Source: DASRHK01 sp963776465 (GTDB lineage Bacteria; Pseudomonadota; Gammaproteobacteria; Nevskiales; Nevskiaceae). From it: a stretch of 64,000 bases of DNA. Position numbers and translations under genes: made by a program. Numbering within the stretch: position 1 is the first letter of the stretch; each line of letters begins with the position of its first letter. The DNA is taken from positions 2,914,001 to 2,978,000 of the forward strand of contig CAVZMV010000002.1 in assembly GCA_963776465.1 (NCBI GenBank), read 5' to 3'. Shown one piece after another: positions 1 through 11,162 of the stretch. The notes beneath the pieces were generated by a model. It saw only the letters and a program-made list of their open reading frames with translations, made no database searches and was not told where the DNA came from.

Positions 1-2626
<2,626 letters not shown>

Positions 2627-2634
<8 letters not shown>

Positions 2635-3763
2635 GCTTGGACTCCATCGACTTCACGAACCGATCGAACAGCAAGCCGACGTCGTGCGGACCGGGACTGG
2701 CTTCCGGGTGTCCCTGGAAGCTGAACGCCGGCGCGTCGAGCACGCGCAGACCCTGGTTGGAGCCGTCGAACAGCGAGCGGTGCGTCACCTGGACGTTCTT
2801 CGGCAGCGTCGTCTCGTCCACCGCGAAGCCGTGGTTCTGGCTGGTGATCAGGACGCGGCCGCTCTCCAGATCCTGCACCGGGTGATTGGCGCCGTGGTGC
2901 CCGAACTTCATCTTGAGCGTCCTGGCGCCGGCGGCGAGGCCGAGGATCTGATGCCCCAGGCAGATGCCGAACAACGGCAGCCTGGCCTTCATGAATTCGC
3001 GGGCCGCGTCGATGGCGTAGGTGCACGGCTCCGGATCGCCGGGCCCGTTGGCGAGCAGCACGCCATCGGGCTTGCGCTCCAACACCTCGGCGGCAGGTGT
3101 TTGCGCGGGGACGACGGTCACCCGGCAGCGGCGATCGACCAGCATGCGCAGGATGTTGCGCTTCACGCCGAAGTCGTAGGCGACGACGTGCAAGCGCGGA
3201 TCGCCGAGCTCGGTCTCGCGATTGGTCGCCAGCTCCCATGACCCGCGCGTCCACTCATACGGCTGCCGGACGCTGACGACCTTGGCCAGATCCGCGCCCT
3301 TTAACCCCGGGAACGCACGCGCCGCGTCCAGCGCTGCCTTCTCGGACGACTTGCCGCCGACGATGCAGCCGTTCTGCGCACCCTTGTCGCGGAGCAGGCG
3401 CGTGAGCCTGCGCGTGTCGATGCCGGCGATGCCGACGACGTTGTTCTGGCGGAGGTAGTCGCTGAAGCCGAGTGTGGACCGCCAGCTGCTCGCGGATCGG
3501 GGAACCTCGCGCAGCACCAGGCCGGCGATGTGCACGGCGTCGGACTCGGCGTCCTCGGGATTGGTGCCGACGTTACCGATGTGCGGATAGGTCAGCGTGA
3601 CGATCTGCTGGCGGTAGGAAGGATCGGTGAGGATCTCCTGGTAGCCGGACATTGCGGTGTTGAACACCACCTCGCCGGAGGACTGGCCGTCGGCGCCGAT
3701 GGAGACACCTTTGAAAATGGAACCGTCGGCAAGGGCGAGCAGGGCCGGCGGTAGAGAAGTCAT
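2627..3763 (-). CDS. carA: Carbamoyl-phosphate synthase small (glutaminase) subunit
   Basis: The glutamine amidotransferase subunit hydrolyses glutamine and passes ammonia to CarB. The protein is 378 residues, the usual family length. The N-terminal CPSase domain opens with a LADGSIFKG stretch and contains GEVVFNTAMSGYQEILTDPS. The C-terminal class I glutaminase domain carries the nucleophile Cys in FGICLGHQ and the His/Glu pair in GHPEASPG. It is the upstream partner of carB, with an 8-bp overlap. An AAGGA-like stretch abuts the ATG, closer than usual for a ribosome binding site. A hairpin separates it from the radical SAM gene upstream. Confidence 0.97.
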
Positions 3764-3795
3764 TCCTTAGATCTAATCCGGTGGTGGGTACACAA

Positions 3796-3815
3796 ACGGG
3801 GGCCAACGCCCCCGT
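3796..3815 (-). terminator. GC-rich hairpin between the radical SAM gene and carA
   Basis: An 8-bp perfect stem (ACGGGGGC / GCCCCCGT) with a 4-base loop lies downstream of the radical SAM stop and upstream of carA. Read on the minus strand it is followed by TTTGTG, a weak T tract. It could terminate radical SAM transcripts or attenuate entry into carAB. Terminator function is inferred from shape only. Confidence 0.45.
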
Positions 3816-3854
3816 GGATTAGGCGAGCATTTTACTTTCTCTTGTTGGGCGCGT

Positions 3855-5055
3855 CTACGAAAAAAGCGCGAATTGATCGCCGGAGGTCGGCGGCGCATGG
3901 AATTGCGAGGTGTCCAGCCGCAGGCGCTGCCATTGGTTCAGGCCCAGGCGCTTGACCGCGAGGCTGAATCTCTGCTCGATCAACTGTGCGAACGGGCCCT
4001 TGCCGCGCTGTCGCACGCCCCATTGGCTCGAGTAGTACCTGGTTCTTGCGGTACGGATCCGGCAACGGCGTCGACAGCTCGGGCTCCATGACCTGGCTTT
4101 CGTCCTCGACATCGATCGCGCCTGATGGAGGCTGCTGCCGCGTCTGTGGGAGGCCGCCGAACATCTGGCGCATCAGGCTCATCACGTGCGCCGCCTTCAT
4201 CGGCTGGTGTGCCTGCAGCCAGTCGTCGAAGAGATCCTTCACCTCCCAGGGGAGCCGGAGCATGACGTAGCCCGCCGCCAGGGCGCCGGCGTCCTTGGCC
4301 GCGGCTAGGATGTCCTCCAGCTCGCAGTCGGTCACCGCAGGGATCACGGGCGCCACCATCACCATCACCGGCACACCCGCCTCGCTCAGCTTGCGCACCA
4401 CGCGCAGGCGGCTGGCGGGCGCGGCAGCGCGCGGCTCGAGCGTGCGCTTGATCTCGTCCTTGAGGCTGGTGATCGAGATCGCCACCATCGCCAGCTGCGA
4501 GCGACCCATCTCCGAGAGGATGTCGATGTCGCGCTCGATCAGCGCGGCGCCTTTTGTGACGATCGACACAGGCTGCCGGAACCGCTGCATGACTTCGAGC
4601 AGCCCGCGCATGACGCGCAGCTTACGCTCCGCCGGCTGGTAAGGATCGGTGTTGGTCCCGATCGCGATGTTCTGGCAGCGGTACTTGGGGTGGCGCAGCT
4701 CACGGTCGAGGAGCTCTGCGGCGTTCTCCTTGTAGAAGATCTTTGTCTCGAAATCGATCCCTGGCGATAGGTTGACGTAGGCGTGGCTGGGCCGGGCGAA
4801 GCAGTAGATGCAGCCGTGCTCGCAGCCACGGTACGGGTTGATCGACTGCGAAAACCCGATGTCGGGCGAGGTGTTTCTGGTGACGATGGTCCGCGCGGTC
4901 TCGGCGGTTAGGCGGGTATCGGGGTGCGAAGCGACGTCTTCTTCGCGCCACCATCCGTCGTCATGCCCGACGGTGGTGGACTTCTCGAAGCGGCCGGCCG
5001 GATTGATGCCTGCGCCACGGCCCTTGATCGTTTCCCGGCGATGGAAGTCCGACAC
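3855..5055 (-). CDS. PA0069-family radical SAM protein, frameshifted near the C-terminus
   Basis: Radical SAM protein of the PA0069/SplB-like group, of unproven substrate. The iron-sulfur motif is visible as RGCEHGCIYCFARPSHAYV around residues 76-94. The reading frame is good for about 338 residues, to DPYRKNQ. It then changes into an unrelated frame, while the neighbouring frame continues with the expected family end (YYSSQWGVRQRGKGPFAQL and on to QFALFS, stop at 3855). Deleting one base of the CCTGG at 4038-4042 restores a product of about 399 residues. This is either a recent mutation or a consensus error. Without correction the frame would run on to 3832. A LexA-like palindrome lies 25 bp upstream of the start, suggesting SOS control. 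Confidence 0.85.
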
Positions 5056-5079
5056 GCGCGCACCTGAAGCGAAACCCGT

Positions 5080-5101
5080 CTAGTGTATATTTATACACTA
5101 G
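5080..5101. promoter_or_regulatory. Perfect 22-bp palindrome resembling a LexA box
   Basis: The sequence CTAGTGTATATTTATACACT plus a final AG is a perfect palindrome of 22 bp. Its 16-bp core, GTGTATATTTATACAC, closely resembles the gammaproteobacterial LexA box CTGTATATATATACAG, but with GTG/CAC outer triplets in place of CTG/CAG. It sits 25 bp upstream of the radical SAM start, where a repressor would block a promoter, and 26 bp beyond the M20 stop. It is AT-rich in an otherwise GC-rich region. LexA binding is inferred. Confidence 0.5.
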
Positions 5102-5126
5102 TGACGCGCTAAGGTTCCGCGCGCCC

Positions 5127-6434
5127 TCACTCCCCCTTGGCGTAATCGGCCGCCAGGTGCGTCAGCGTCTTCACGCCCAGCTTCAGGACCGCTTCGTCGA
5201 TGTGGAATCGGGGCGAGTGGTTGGAAGGGAAACCTTCCTTCGGCTCCTTGGGCGGGCGCGAGCCGAGGAACACGAAGAAGCCGGGGATCTTCTCGACATA
5301 GAAGGAGAAGTCCTCTGCGCCGAGGATCGGTGGCGATTCCATCACCTTGGCTCCGCCGATACGCTGCAGCGTCGGCAGCATTCGCTGCACCAGCCTGGGA
5401 TCGTTGTGGGTCACCGGATAGGAATTGTGCCCGCCGAAGACGATCCTGGCCTTCGCGCCGGCACTGTGCGCGATGTCCTCGACCGTGCGCTTGACCCGCA
5501 TCTGCAGCTCCTTGCGCATCTCCGCGTCGAGCGCGCGCAGCGTTCCCTTGATGTTCACGGAGTCCGGGATGATGTTGTCGCGCGTGCCGCCCTCGATCTT
5601 GCCGACGGTGACGATCACCGGCGCCTTGGTGACGTCCATCTGTCGGCTGGCGATGGTCTGCAACGCCAGGACGATCTGCGCTGAAACGACGATCGGATCC
5701 ACACCCAGCCATGGCGCAGCGCCATGGGTGCCCTTGCCTTCGACGACGATCTCCATGTCGTCGGCGCTCGCCATGGCGCCGCCTGCGCGGTAAGCGATCT
5801 CCCCCGCCGCATAGGTGGAGAACACGTGCTGGCCGAAGATCACCTCGGGCTTCGGCGCCTTGCTCAGCACGCCTTCCTTGACCATCTGCTCGGCGCCGCC
5901 CTTCTCGCCGTACGGCGGCGATTCCTCGGCGGGCTGGAAGATGAACTTCACGGTGCCCGGCCACTGGTCCTTGAGCTGCGAGATCACTTCCGCGACGCCG
6001 AGCAGCATGCTGGTGTGCGCGTCGTGGCCGCAGGCGTGCATGACGCCGACTTCCTTGCCGTCATACGTCGACTTCACCGTGGACTTGAACGGCAGATCCA
6101 CTTCCTCGGTGACGGGCAGCGCGTCCATGTCCGCGCGCAAGGCCACGACCGGCCCGGGCTTGCCGCCCTTGAGGACGCCGACGACGCCAGTCTTGGCGAC
6201 GCCGGTCTGCACGTCGATGCCGAGCTGCTTCAAGTGCTCGGCGACGTACTTCGCGGTCTCGACTTCGCTGTTGGAAAGCTCGGGATGCTGGTGGATCCAG
6301 CGCCGGTGCTTGATGACTTTGGGCTCGACCTGGTCAGCGAGCTTGTCGATCTGCGTATCGAGTGAGTCGGCCGCGCGTGCCGGCATCTGCAATGCGCACG
6401 CAACTATTGGGATCAGCAGCCACAGGTATTTCAT
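5127..6434 (-). CDS. Exported M20-family amidohydrolase (N-acyl amino acid hydrolase type)
   Basis: A 435-residue zinc-dependent amidohydrolase of the M20D/HipO/IAA-amino-acid hydrolase group, which cleaves N-acyl or peptide-like amides. The true substrate cannot be told. Residues 1-21 form a signal peptide (MKYLWLLIPIVACALQMPARA), so it should act in the periplasm. Metal-site motifs are present: MHACGHDAHTSMLLG, the catalytic Glu pair in QPAEESPP, and GAEDFSFY near the C-terminus. The dimerisation domain lies between. It is on the same strand as dapB upstream, with a 35-bp gap, and may be part of the same transcript. Many cytosolic relatives lack a signal peptide. Confidence 0.88.
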   Translation of the reverse strand: MKYLWLLIPIVACALQMPARAADSLDTQIDKLADQVEPKVIKHRRWIHQHPELSNSEVETAKYVAEHLKQLGIDVQTGVAKTGVVGVLKGGKPGPVVALRADMDALPVTEEVDLPFKSTVKSTYDGKEVGVMHACGHDAHTSMLLGVAEVISQLKDQWPGTVKFIFQPAEESPPYGEKGGAEQMVKEGVLSKAPKPEVIFGQHVFSTYAAGEIAYRAGGAMASADDMEIVVEGKGTHGAAPWLGVDPIVVSAQIVLALQTIASRQMDVTKAPVIVTVGKIEGGTRDNIIPDSVNIKGTLRALDAEMRKELQMRVKRTVEDIAHSAGAKARIVFGGHNSYPVTHNDPRLVQRMLPTLQRIGGAKVMESPPILGAEDFSFYVEKIPGFFVFLGSRPPKEPKEGFPSNHSPRFHIDEAVLKLGVKTLTHLAADYAKGE

Positions 6435-6469
6435 ACGCGCACTCCTAGTAGGGCGCGCCGCGCGCGCCG

Positions 6470-7282
6470 TCAGTTACCCAGCACGTCGAGCATCGAATAC
6501 AGGCCCGGCTTTCTGCCGGACAGCCACGCAGCGGCACGCACGGCGCCGTTGGCGAAGTTCATGCGGCTGGTCGCGCGGTGCGAGATCTCCACGCGCTCGC
6601 CATCGCCGAGGAACATGACCGTGTGATCGCCGACGACGTCGCCGCCGCGGATGGTCGAGAAGCCGATCGTCTGCCGGTCGCGGGCGCCGGTATGACCATG
6701 CCGCTCGTAGAGCGCGCAATCCTTCAGGTCGCGGCCGGCGCCGCGGGCCACCGCTTCGCCCATCGCGAGCGCAGTGCCGCTGGGTGCGTCGACCTTGGCG
6801 CGGTGATGCGCTTCGACGATCTCGATGTCGAAGGTGTCGCCCAGCGCCTGGCCGGCCTGCTCGAGCAGCTTCAGGCACAGGTTCACGCCGATGCTGAAGT
6901 TGGCGGACAGGCACACCGGGATCTGCCCTGCCGCCTGCGCGATGCGCTGCTTCTGCTCGGGCGAGAAGCCGGTCGTGCCGATGACCATCGCCTTGCGATG
7001 CTTGAGGCAAGCGTCGAGCGCCGACAGCGCGCCGTCGGGTCGGGTGAAATCCACCAGCACGTCGAACTGCGGCGCCGCAGCGTCGAGGCCGCCGCTGATC
7101 ATCACGCCGGCAGACCGGCTGCCGGCGAGCAGGCCAGCGTCCTTGCCCAGCTCGGGCACGTCGGAGCGGTCGATCGCGGCCGCAAGCCTCAGGCCCGCAT
7201 GCGCCTGCACCGCCTGGATCAGCGCGCGTCCCATCTTGCCGGCGGCGCCGTGGATGCCGACGCGTGTCGGGGGCGTGTTCAT
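6470..7282 (-). CDS. dapB: 4-hydroxy-tetrahydrodipicolinate reductase
   Basis: Second committed enzyme of the lysine/diaminopimelate pathway, reducing the DapA product with NAD(P)H. The product is 270 residues. The Rossmann motif is GIHGAAGKMGRAL at the N-terminus, and the family signature EAHHRAKVDAPSGTALAMG is complete. I chose the ATG at 7282 because the protein then starts MNTPPTRVGIHG, as relatives do; a longer frame adds 41 basic, low-complexity residues that overlap dnaJ. The start is 10 bp after the dnaJ stop, so it is probably cotranscribed with the chaperone genes. Confidence 0.96.
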   Translation of the reverse strand: MNTPPTRVGIHGAAGKMGRALIQAVQAHAGLRLAAAIDRSDVPELGKDAGLLAGSRSAGVMISGGLDAAAPQFDVLVDFTRPDGALSALDACLKHRKAMVIGTTGFSPEQKQRIAQAAGQIPVCLSANFSIGVNLCLKLLEQAGQALGDTFDIEIVEAHHRAKVDAPSGTALAMGEAVARGAGRDLKDCALYERHGHTGARDRQTIGFSTIRGGDVVGDHTVMFLGDGERVEISHRATSRMNFANGAVRAAAWLSGRKPGLYSMLDVLGN

Positions 7283-7292
7283 GGCCCGTATC

Positions 7293-8414
7293 CTACTCGT
7301 CGTTGCCGAAGAACTTGCGCGCCTTGCCGAGCCACGAAGAGGTTTCCGGATGGTGCTTGGAGCCGTCCGCGTCCAGCGTCGCGCCGAACTCCTTGAGCAG
7401 ATCACGCTGCTTGCGGCTGAGCTTCACCGGCGTCTCCACCATGACCGTGCACACCAGGTCGCCGAGGCCGCCGCCGCGAACCGAGCGAACGCCCTGCCCG
7501 CGCACGCGGAAGACGCTGCCGCTCTGCGTTTCCTCCGGGATCTTCAGGCTGGCGCGGCCCTTGAGCGTCGGGATGTCCTGCTCGCCGCCGAGCGCCGCGG
7601 TCACCACCGACACCGGCACCGTGCAGTAGAGATCGTTGCCGTCCCGCTCGAACATGGGGTGGGGCTTGACGTTGATCTGCACGTACAGATCGCCGGGCGC
7701 GGCGCCGACCTCGCCCGGCTCGCCCTCGCCGGTCAGGCGGATGCGGTCGCCGGTGTCGATGCCGGCCGGGATTTTCACCTCGAGCGACTTCTCGCGCCGG
7801 ACCTTGCCGATGCCGCGGCAGGTCTTGCACGGATCGGTGACGGTCGTGCCGCGCCCGCGGCAATGCGGACAGGTCTGCTGCAGCACGAAGAAGCCCTGCT
7901 GGACGCGTACCTGGCCCTTGCCGCCACAGGTCGGGCACTTGGATGCGGGCTTGCCGCTTGCCGTTCCCTGCCCCGCGCAAGCCTCGCAATCCTCTGCCTT
8001 GGGGATGCGGATCATCTCGACCGTGCCGAAGGCGGCCTGCTCCAGCGTCAGCTCCAGCAGGTAGCGCAGGTCAGCGCCGCGTCGAGGTCCCGTGCGCGCG
8101 CCGCCGAAGATGTCGGAGAACATATCGCCGAAGACGTCGGCGAAGCTGCCGCCCATGTCGCCGAACCCGGCGCCCGCGCCCGAGGTGCGCTGCAGTCCTT
8201 CGTGGCCGTACTTGTCGTAGACGGCGCGCTTCTGCGGGTCGGTGAGCACATCGTACGCCTCGCCCACTTCCTTGAAATGGACTTCGGCGTCGTGGTTACC
8301 CGGATTGCGGTCCGGATGGAATTTCATCGCCAGGCGGCGATAGGCCTTCTTGAGGTCGTCGTCCCCCACGTCCTTCGCCACGCCGAGGACTTCGTAGTAG
8401 TCGCGCTTCGTCAT
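7293..8414 (-). CDS. dnaJ: Chaperone DnaJ (Hsp40)
   Basis: Co-chaperone that delivers substrates to DnaK and stimulates its ATPase. Its 373 residues are the normal type I length. The J domain holds the HPD motif (KFHPDRNPG, about residues 32-40), followed by the Gly/Phe region. Next come four CxxCxGxG-type zinc repeats (CEACAGQG, CPTCGGKG, CPHCRGRG, CKTCRGIG) and the C-terminal substrate-binding domains. It lies downstream of dnaK, separated by 119 bp holding two strong hairpins, which may lower DnaJ output relative to DnaK. Confidence 0.98.
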   Translation of the reverse strand: MTKRDYYEVLGVAKDVGDDDLKKAYRRLAMKFHPDRNPGNHDAEVHFKEVGEAYDVLTDPQKRAVYDKYGHEGLQRTSGAGAGFGDMGGSFADVFGDMFSDIFGGARTGPRRGADLRYLLELTLEQAAFGTVEMIRIPKAEDCEACAGQGTASGKPASKCPTCGGKGQVRVQQGFFVLQQTCPHCRGRGTTVTDPCKTCRGIGKVRREKSLEVKIPAGIDTGDRIRLTGEGEPGEVGAAPGDLYVQINVKPHPMFERDGNDLYCTVPVSVVTAALGGEQDIPTLKGRASLKIPEETQSGSVFRVRGQGVRSVRGGGLGDLVCTVMVETPVKLSRKQRDLLKEFGATLDADGSKHHPETSSWLGKARKFFGNDE

Positions 8415-8452
8415 TCCCTAGATTCTGACCGATCCACCCCACACAACGAAAA

Positions 8453-8497
8453 CGCCGGATTGAGCCGCGCGCCCTTGGCGTCGGCTCGAATCCGGCG
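8453..8497 (-). terminator. Hairpin with T tract between dnaK and dnaJ
   Basis: Arms at 8453-8467 and 8482-8497 (CGCCGGATT-GAGCCG against its complement, one bulge) form a stem of about 15 bp. Read on the minus strand, the direction of dnaK transcription, it is followed at once by TTTTCGTT, the layout of an intrinsic terminator. It may act as a partial terminator that sets the dnaK:dnaJ ratio. Function inferred. Confidence 0.6.
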
Positions 8498-8498
8498 A

Positions 8499-8528
8499 GT
8501 TAGTGCGGCGCTACGTCGCCGCACTAAC
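8499..8528 (-). repeat. 12-bp perfect stem just after the dnaK stop
   Basis: GTTAGTGCGGCG, a 6-base loop, then CGCCGCACTAAC make a perfect inverted repeat that begins 5 bp beyond the dnaK stop. No T tract follows directly; the next hairpin starts one base later. It may protect the dnaK mRNA 3' end or work with that hairpin as a double terminator. It does not match CIRCE. Confidence 0.55.
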
Positions 8529-8533
8529 AGCGG

Positions 8534-10483
8534 TTATTTTTTCTCGTCCTTCACTTCGGTGAACTCGGCGTCGACCACATCTCCTTCCTTGCCGCCTTCC
8601 TTGCCACCGGTGCCGGGCTGCTGGGCGCCGGCGCTCTCGGCGCCGGCACCCGGCGCACCGGACTTCTGCGCATACACCCGCTCCATCAGCTTCGAGGACG
8701 CCTGCATAAGCGCCTGGCTCTTGGCCTCGATGGCGGCCTTGTCGTCACCTTTCAAGGCTTCGCGCAGCGCCGTCACGGCTTCCTCGATCGACTTCTTCTC
8801 GTCGGGCTGCACCTGCTCGCCGAGATCCTTCAGGGACTTCTCGACCGAGTGCACCATCTGGTCGGCCTGGTTGCGCGCCGTGATCAGCTCGTTGAACTTC
8901 TTGTCCTCCTCGGCGTGCGCCTCGGCGTCCTTCACCATCTTCTTGATCTCGTCTTCCGACAGACCCGAGTTGGCGGTGATGCGGATCGATTGCTCCTTGC
9001 CGGTCGCCTTGTCCTTGGCCAGCACGTGCAGGATGCCGTTGGCGTCGATGTCGAAGGTGACCTCGATCTGCGGCACGCCGCGTGGCGCCGGCGGCAGCCC
9101 GGTAAGGTCGAAGCGGCCGAGCATCTTGTTGGCCGACGCGATCTCGCGCTCGCCCTGGTAGACCTGGATCGTCACCGCGCTCTGGCTGTCGTCCGCCGTG
9201 GTGAACGTCTCGGACTTCTTGGTCGGGATCGTGGTGTTCTTCTCGATGAGCTTGGTGAACTTGCCGCCGAGCGTCTCGATGCCCAGCGACAGTGGCGTGA
9301 CGTCGAGGAGCAGCACGTCCTTGCGATCGCCGGACAGGACTGCGCCTTGGACCGCGGCGCCGACGGCGACCGCCTCGTCAGGGTTCACGTCCTTGCGCGG
9401 CTCCTTGCCGAAGAAGTTCTTGACCGCGTCCTGCACCTTGGGCATGCGCGTCTGGCCGCCGACCAGGATGATCTCCTGGATCTCGCTGGCTTTGAGGCCC
9501 GCGTCCTTGAGCGCGATGCGGCAGGGCTCCAGCGACTTCTCGATGAAGTCCTCGACCAGCGACTCGAGCTTGGCGCGGGTCAGCTTCATGTTGAGGTGCT
9601 TGGGGCCGGTCTGGTCCGCCGTGATGTACGGCAGGTTGATCTCGGTCTGCGTCGTCGACGACAGCTCGATCTTGGCCTTCTCGGCCGATTCCTTCAGGCG
9701 CTGCAGCGCCAGCGGGTCCTTGTGCAGGTCGATGCCGCTGTCCTTCTTGAACTCGGCGACGATGTACTCCATCACGCGCTGGTCGAAGTCCTCGCCGCCC
9801 AGGAACGTGTCGCCGTTGGTGGCGAGCACCTCGAACTGCTTCTCGCCGTCGACGTCGGCGATCTCGATGATGGAGATGTCGAACGTGCCGCCGCCCAGGT
9901 CATAGACGGCGATCTTCTGGTCCTTCCTCCCGGCCTTGTCCAGGCCGAAGGCGAGCGCGGCCGCGGTCGGCTCGTTGATGATGCGCTTGACGTCCAGGCC
10001 GGCGATGCGGCCGGCATCCTTGGTCGCCTGGCGCTGCGAGTCGTTGAAGTACGCCGGGACGGTGATGACCGCCTCGGTGACCGTGTGGCCGAGGTAATCC
10101 TCGGCGGTCTTCTTCATCTTGCGCAGGATCTCGGCCGAGACCTGCTGCGGTGCGATCTTCTTGCCCTTGACCTCGACCCAGGCGTCGCCGTTGTCGGCCT
10201 TGATGATCTTGAAGGGCGAATGCTTCAGCGCCTTCTGCACCTCGGCGTCCTCGAAGCGGCGGCCGATGAGGCGCTTCACCGCGTAAAGCGTGTTGTGCGG
10301 ATTGGTCACTGCCTGGCGCTTGGCCGAGCGGCCGGTGATGGTCTGGCCATCGTCGGTGTAGGCCACGATGGAGGGCGTGGTGCGCTCGCCTTCCGCGTTC
10401 TCGATCACCTTGACGTTGTTGCCTTCCATGATGGCAACGCAGCTGTTGGTGGTGCCAAGGTCGATGCCGATGATGCTGGCCAT
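8534..10483 (-). CDS. dnaK: Chaperone DnaK (Hsp70)
   Basis: ATP-dependent chaperone. The 649 residues show the N-terminal ATPase domain (IIGIDLGTTNSCVAIMEG; phosphate and adenosine motifs AVYDLGGGTFDISI and ILVGGQTRMPKVQ). The linker DVLLLDVTPLSLGIETLGG and the beta-sandwich substrate domain follow. A helical lid ends in a Gly/Glu-rich tail, DVVDAEFTEVKDEKK, where GrpE and DnaJ partners act in relatives. It follows grpE with a 24-bp gap containing a GGAG ribosome binding site. No CIRCE element is visible upstream. Confidence 0.99.
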   Translation of the reverse strand: MASIIGIDLGTTNSCVAIMEGNNVKVIENAEGERTTPSIVAYTDDGQTITGRSAKRQAVTNPHNTLYAVKRLIGRRFEDAEVQKALKHSPFKIIKADNGDAWVEVKGKKIAPQQVSAEILRKMKKTAEDYLGHTVTEAVITVPAYFNDSQRQATKDAGRIAGLDVKRIINEPTAAALAFGLDKAGRKDQKIAVYDLGGGTFDISIIEIADVDGEKQFEVLATNGDTFLGGEDFDQRVMEYIVAEFKKDSGIDLHKDPLALQRLKESAEKAKIELSSTTQTEINLPYITADQTGPKHLNMKLTRAKLESLVEDFIEKSLEPCRIALKDAGLKASEIQEIILVGGQTRMPKVQDAVKNFFGKEPRKDVNPDEAVAVGAAVQGAVLSGDRKDVLLLDVTPLSLGIETLGGKFTKLIEKNTTIPTKKSETFTTADDSQSAVTIQVYQGEREIASANKMLGRFDLTGLPPAPRGVPQIEVTFDIDANGILHVLAKDKATGKEQSIRITANSGLSEDEIKKMVKDAEAHAEEDKKFNELITARNQADQMVHSVEKSLKDLGEQVQPDEKKSIEEAVTALREALKGDDKAAIEAKSQALMQASSKLMERVYAQKSGAPGAGAESAGAQQPGTGGKEGGKEGDVVDAEFTEVKDEKK

Positions 10484-10507
10484 AAGAAGTCTCCGGGTCC
10501 GAAATGT

Positions 10508-11092
10508 TTACGAATGGCCTGAATCTGTGGACGGACCGCCGCGATTCAAGCCCTTGGCGACGATGACCGTGGCCGGGCGCAACAGCCGCTCGTGCAGCTT
10601 GTAGCCCTTCTGCATCACCTGCAGCACGTGGTTGGGCGCGACGTCGCCGGATTCCACCATCGACATCGCCTGGTGCTGCTCGGGATTGAACGGCTGGCCG
10701 GCGGGGTCGAGCTGGCGCACGCCCTGCTTCTCCAGCAGCGCCATCAGCTGGCGATACGTCAGCTGCTTGCCCTCGATCAGCGCCTTGGTCTGGGCCTTGA
10801 TGTCGGCTCCTTCGGCGGCTTTCAGGCCCAGCTCCAGGCTGTCGGCAACGCCAAGCAGCTCGCGAAGCAGGCCTTCGTTGGCGTACTTCTGGCTGGTCTG
10901 GGACTCGCGCTCCAGGCGCCGGCGGATGTTGTCGAGCTCGGCGATCGCCCGAAGCTGGGCGTCCTGGGCTGCGGCGGCGCGCGCCTCGGCGTCGGCCAAC
11001 TGCGCCTGGAGCACGCTGACTGGATCGGAGGCCGCGCCCTCGGCATCGGCGGCCTGGCCATCGTGCGGCGGGGTCTCGGGGCGTTCGGTCAT
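10508..11092 (-). CDS. grpE: Nucleotide exchange factor GrpE
   Basis: Releases ADP from DnaK. The product is 194 residues. A charged disordered N-terminus leads into a long coiled coil (about residues 35-90, DAEARAAAAQDAQLRAIAEL) and then the C-terminal beta-wing domain, with the family end MQKGYKLHERLLRPATVIVA. I start at the ATG at 11092, preceded by AGGGA, rather than at the in-frame TTG six codons earlier. The gene lies between hrcA and dnaK in the usual heat-shock order. A TATACT sequence lies about 20 bp upstream of the start and could be a -10 element. Confidence 0.95.
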   Translation of the reverse strand: MTERPETPPHDGQAADAEGAASDPVSVLQAQLADAEARAAAAQDAQLRAIAELDNIRRRLERESQTSQKYANEGLLRELLGVADSLELGLKAAEGADIKAQTKALIEGKQLTYRQLMALLEKQGVRQLDPAGQPFNPEQHQAMSMVESGDVAPNHVLQVMQKGYKLHERLLRPATVIVAKGLNRGGPSTDSGHS

Positions 11093-11162
11093 ATCCCTGG
11101 TCTTGCGCAAGGCGGCGCAGTATAAGGAACTGCCCGCGCGGATTCCTCCTAAGACTTGGGAC

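Noticed and set aside
7283..7405. 41-residue N-terminal extension of dapB
   Set aside because: It is an Arg/Ser-rich run overlapping the dnaJ 3' end; the internal ATG at 7282 gives the family start.
8499..8528. Possible CIRCE operator near the chaperone genes
   Set aside because: The dyad has TTAGTGCGGCG arms, not TTAGCACTC-N9-GAGTGCTAA, and it lies after dnaK, not before a start.
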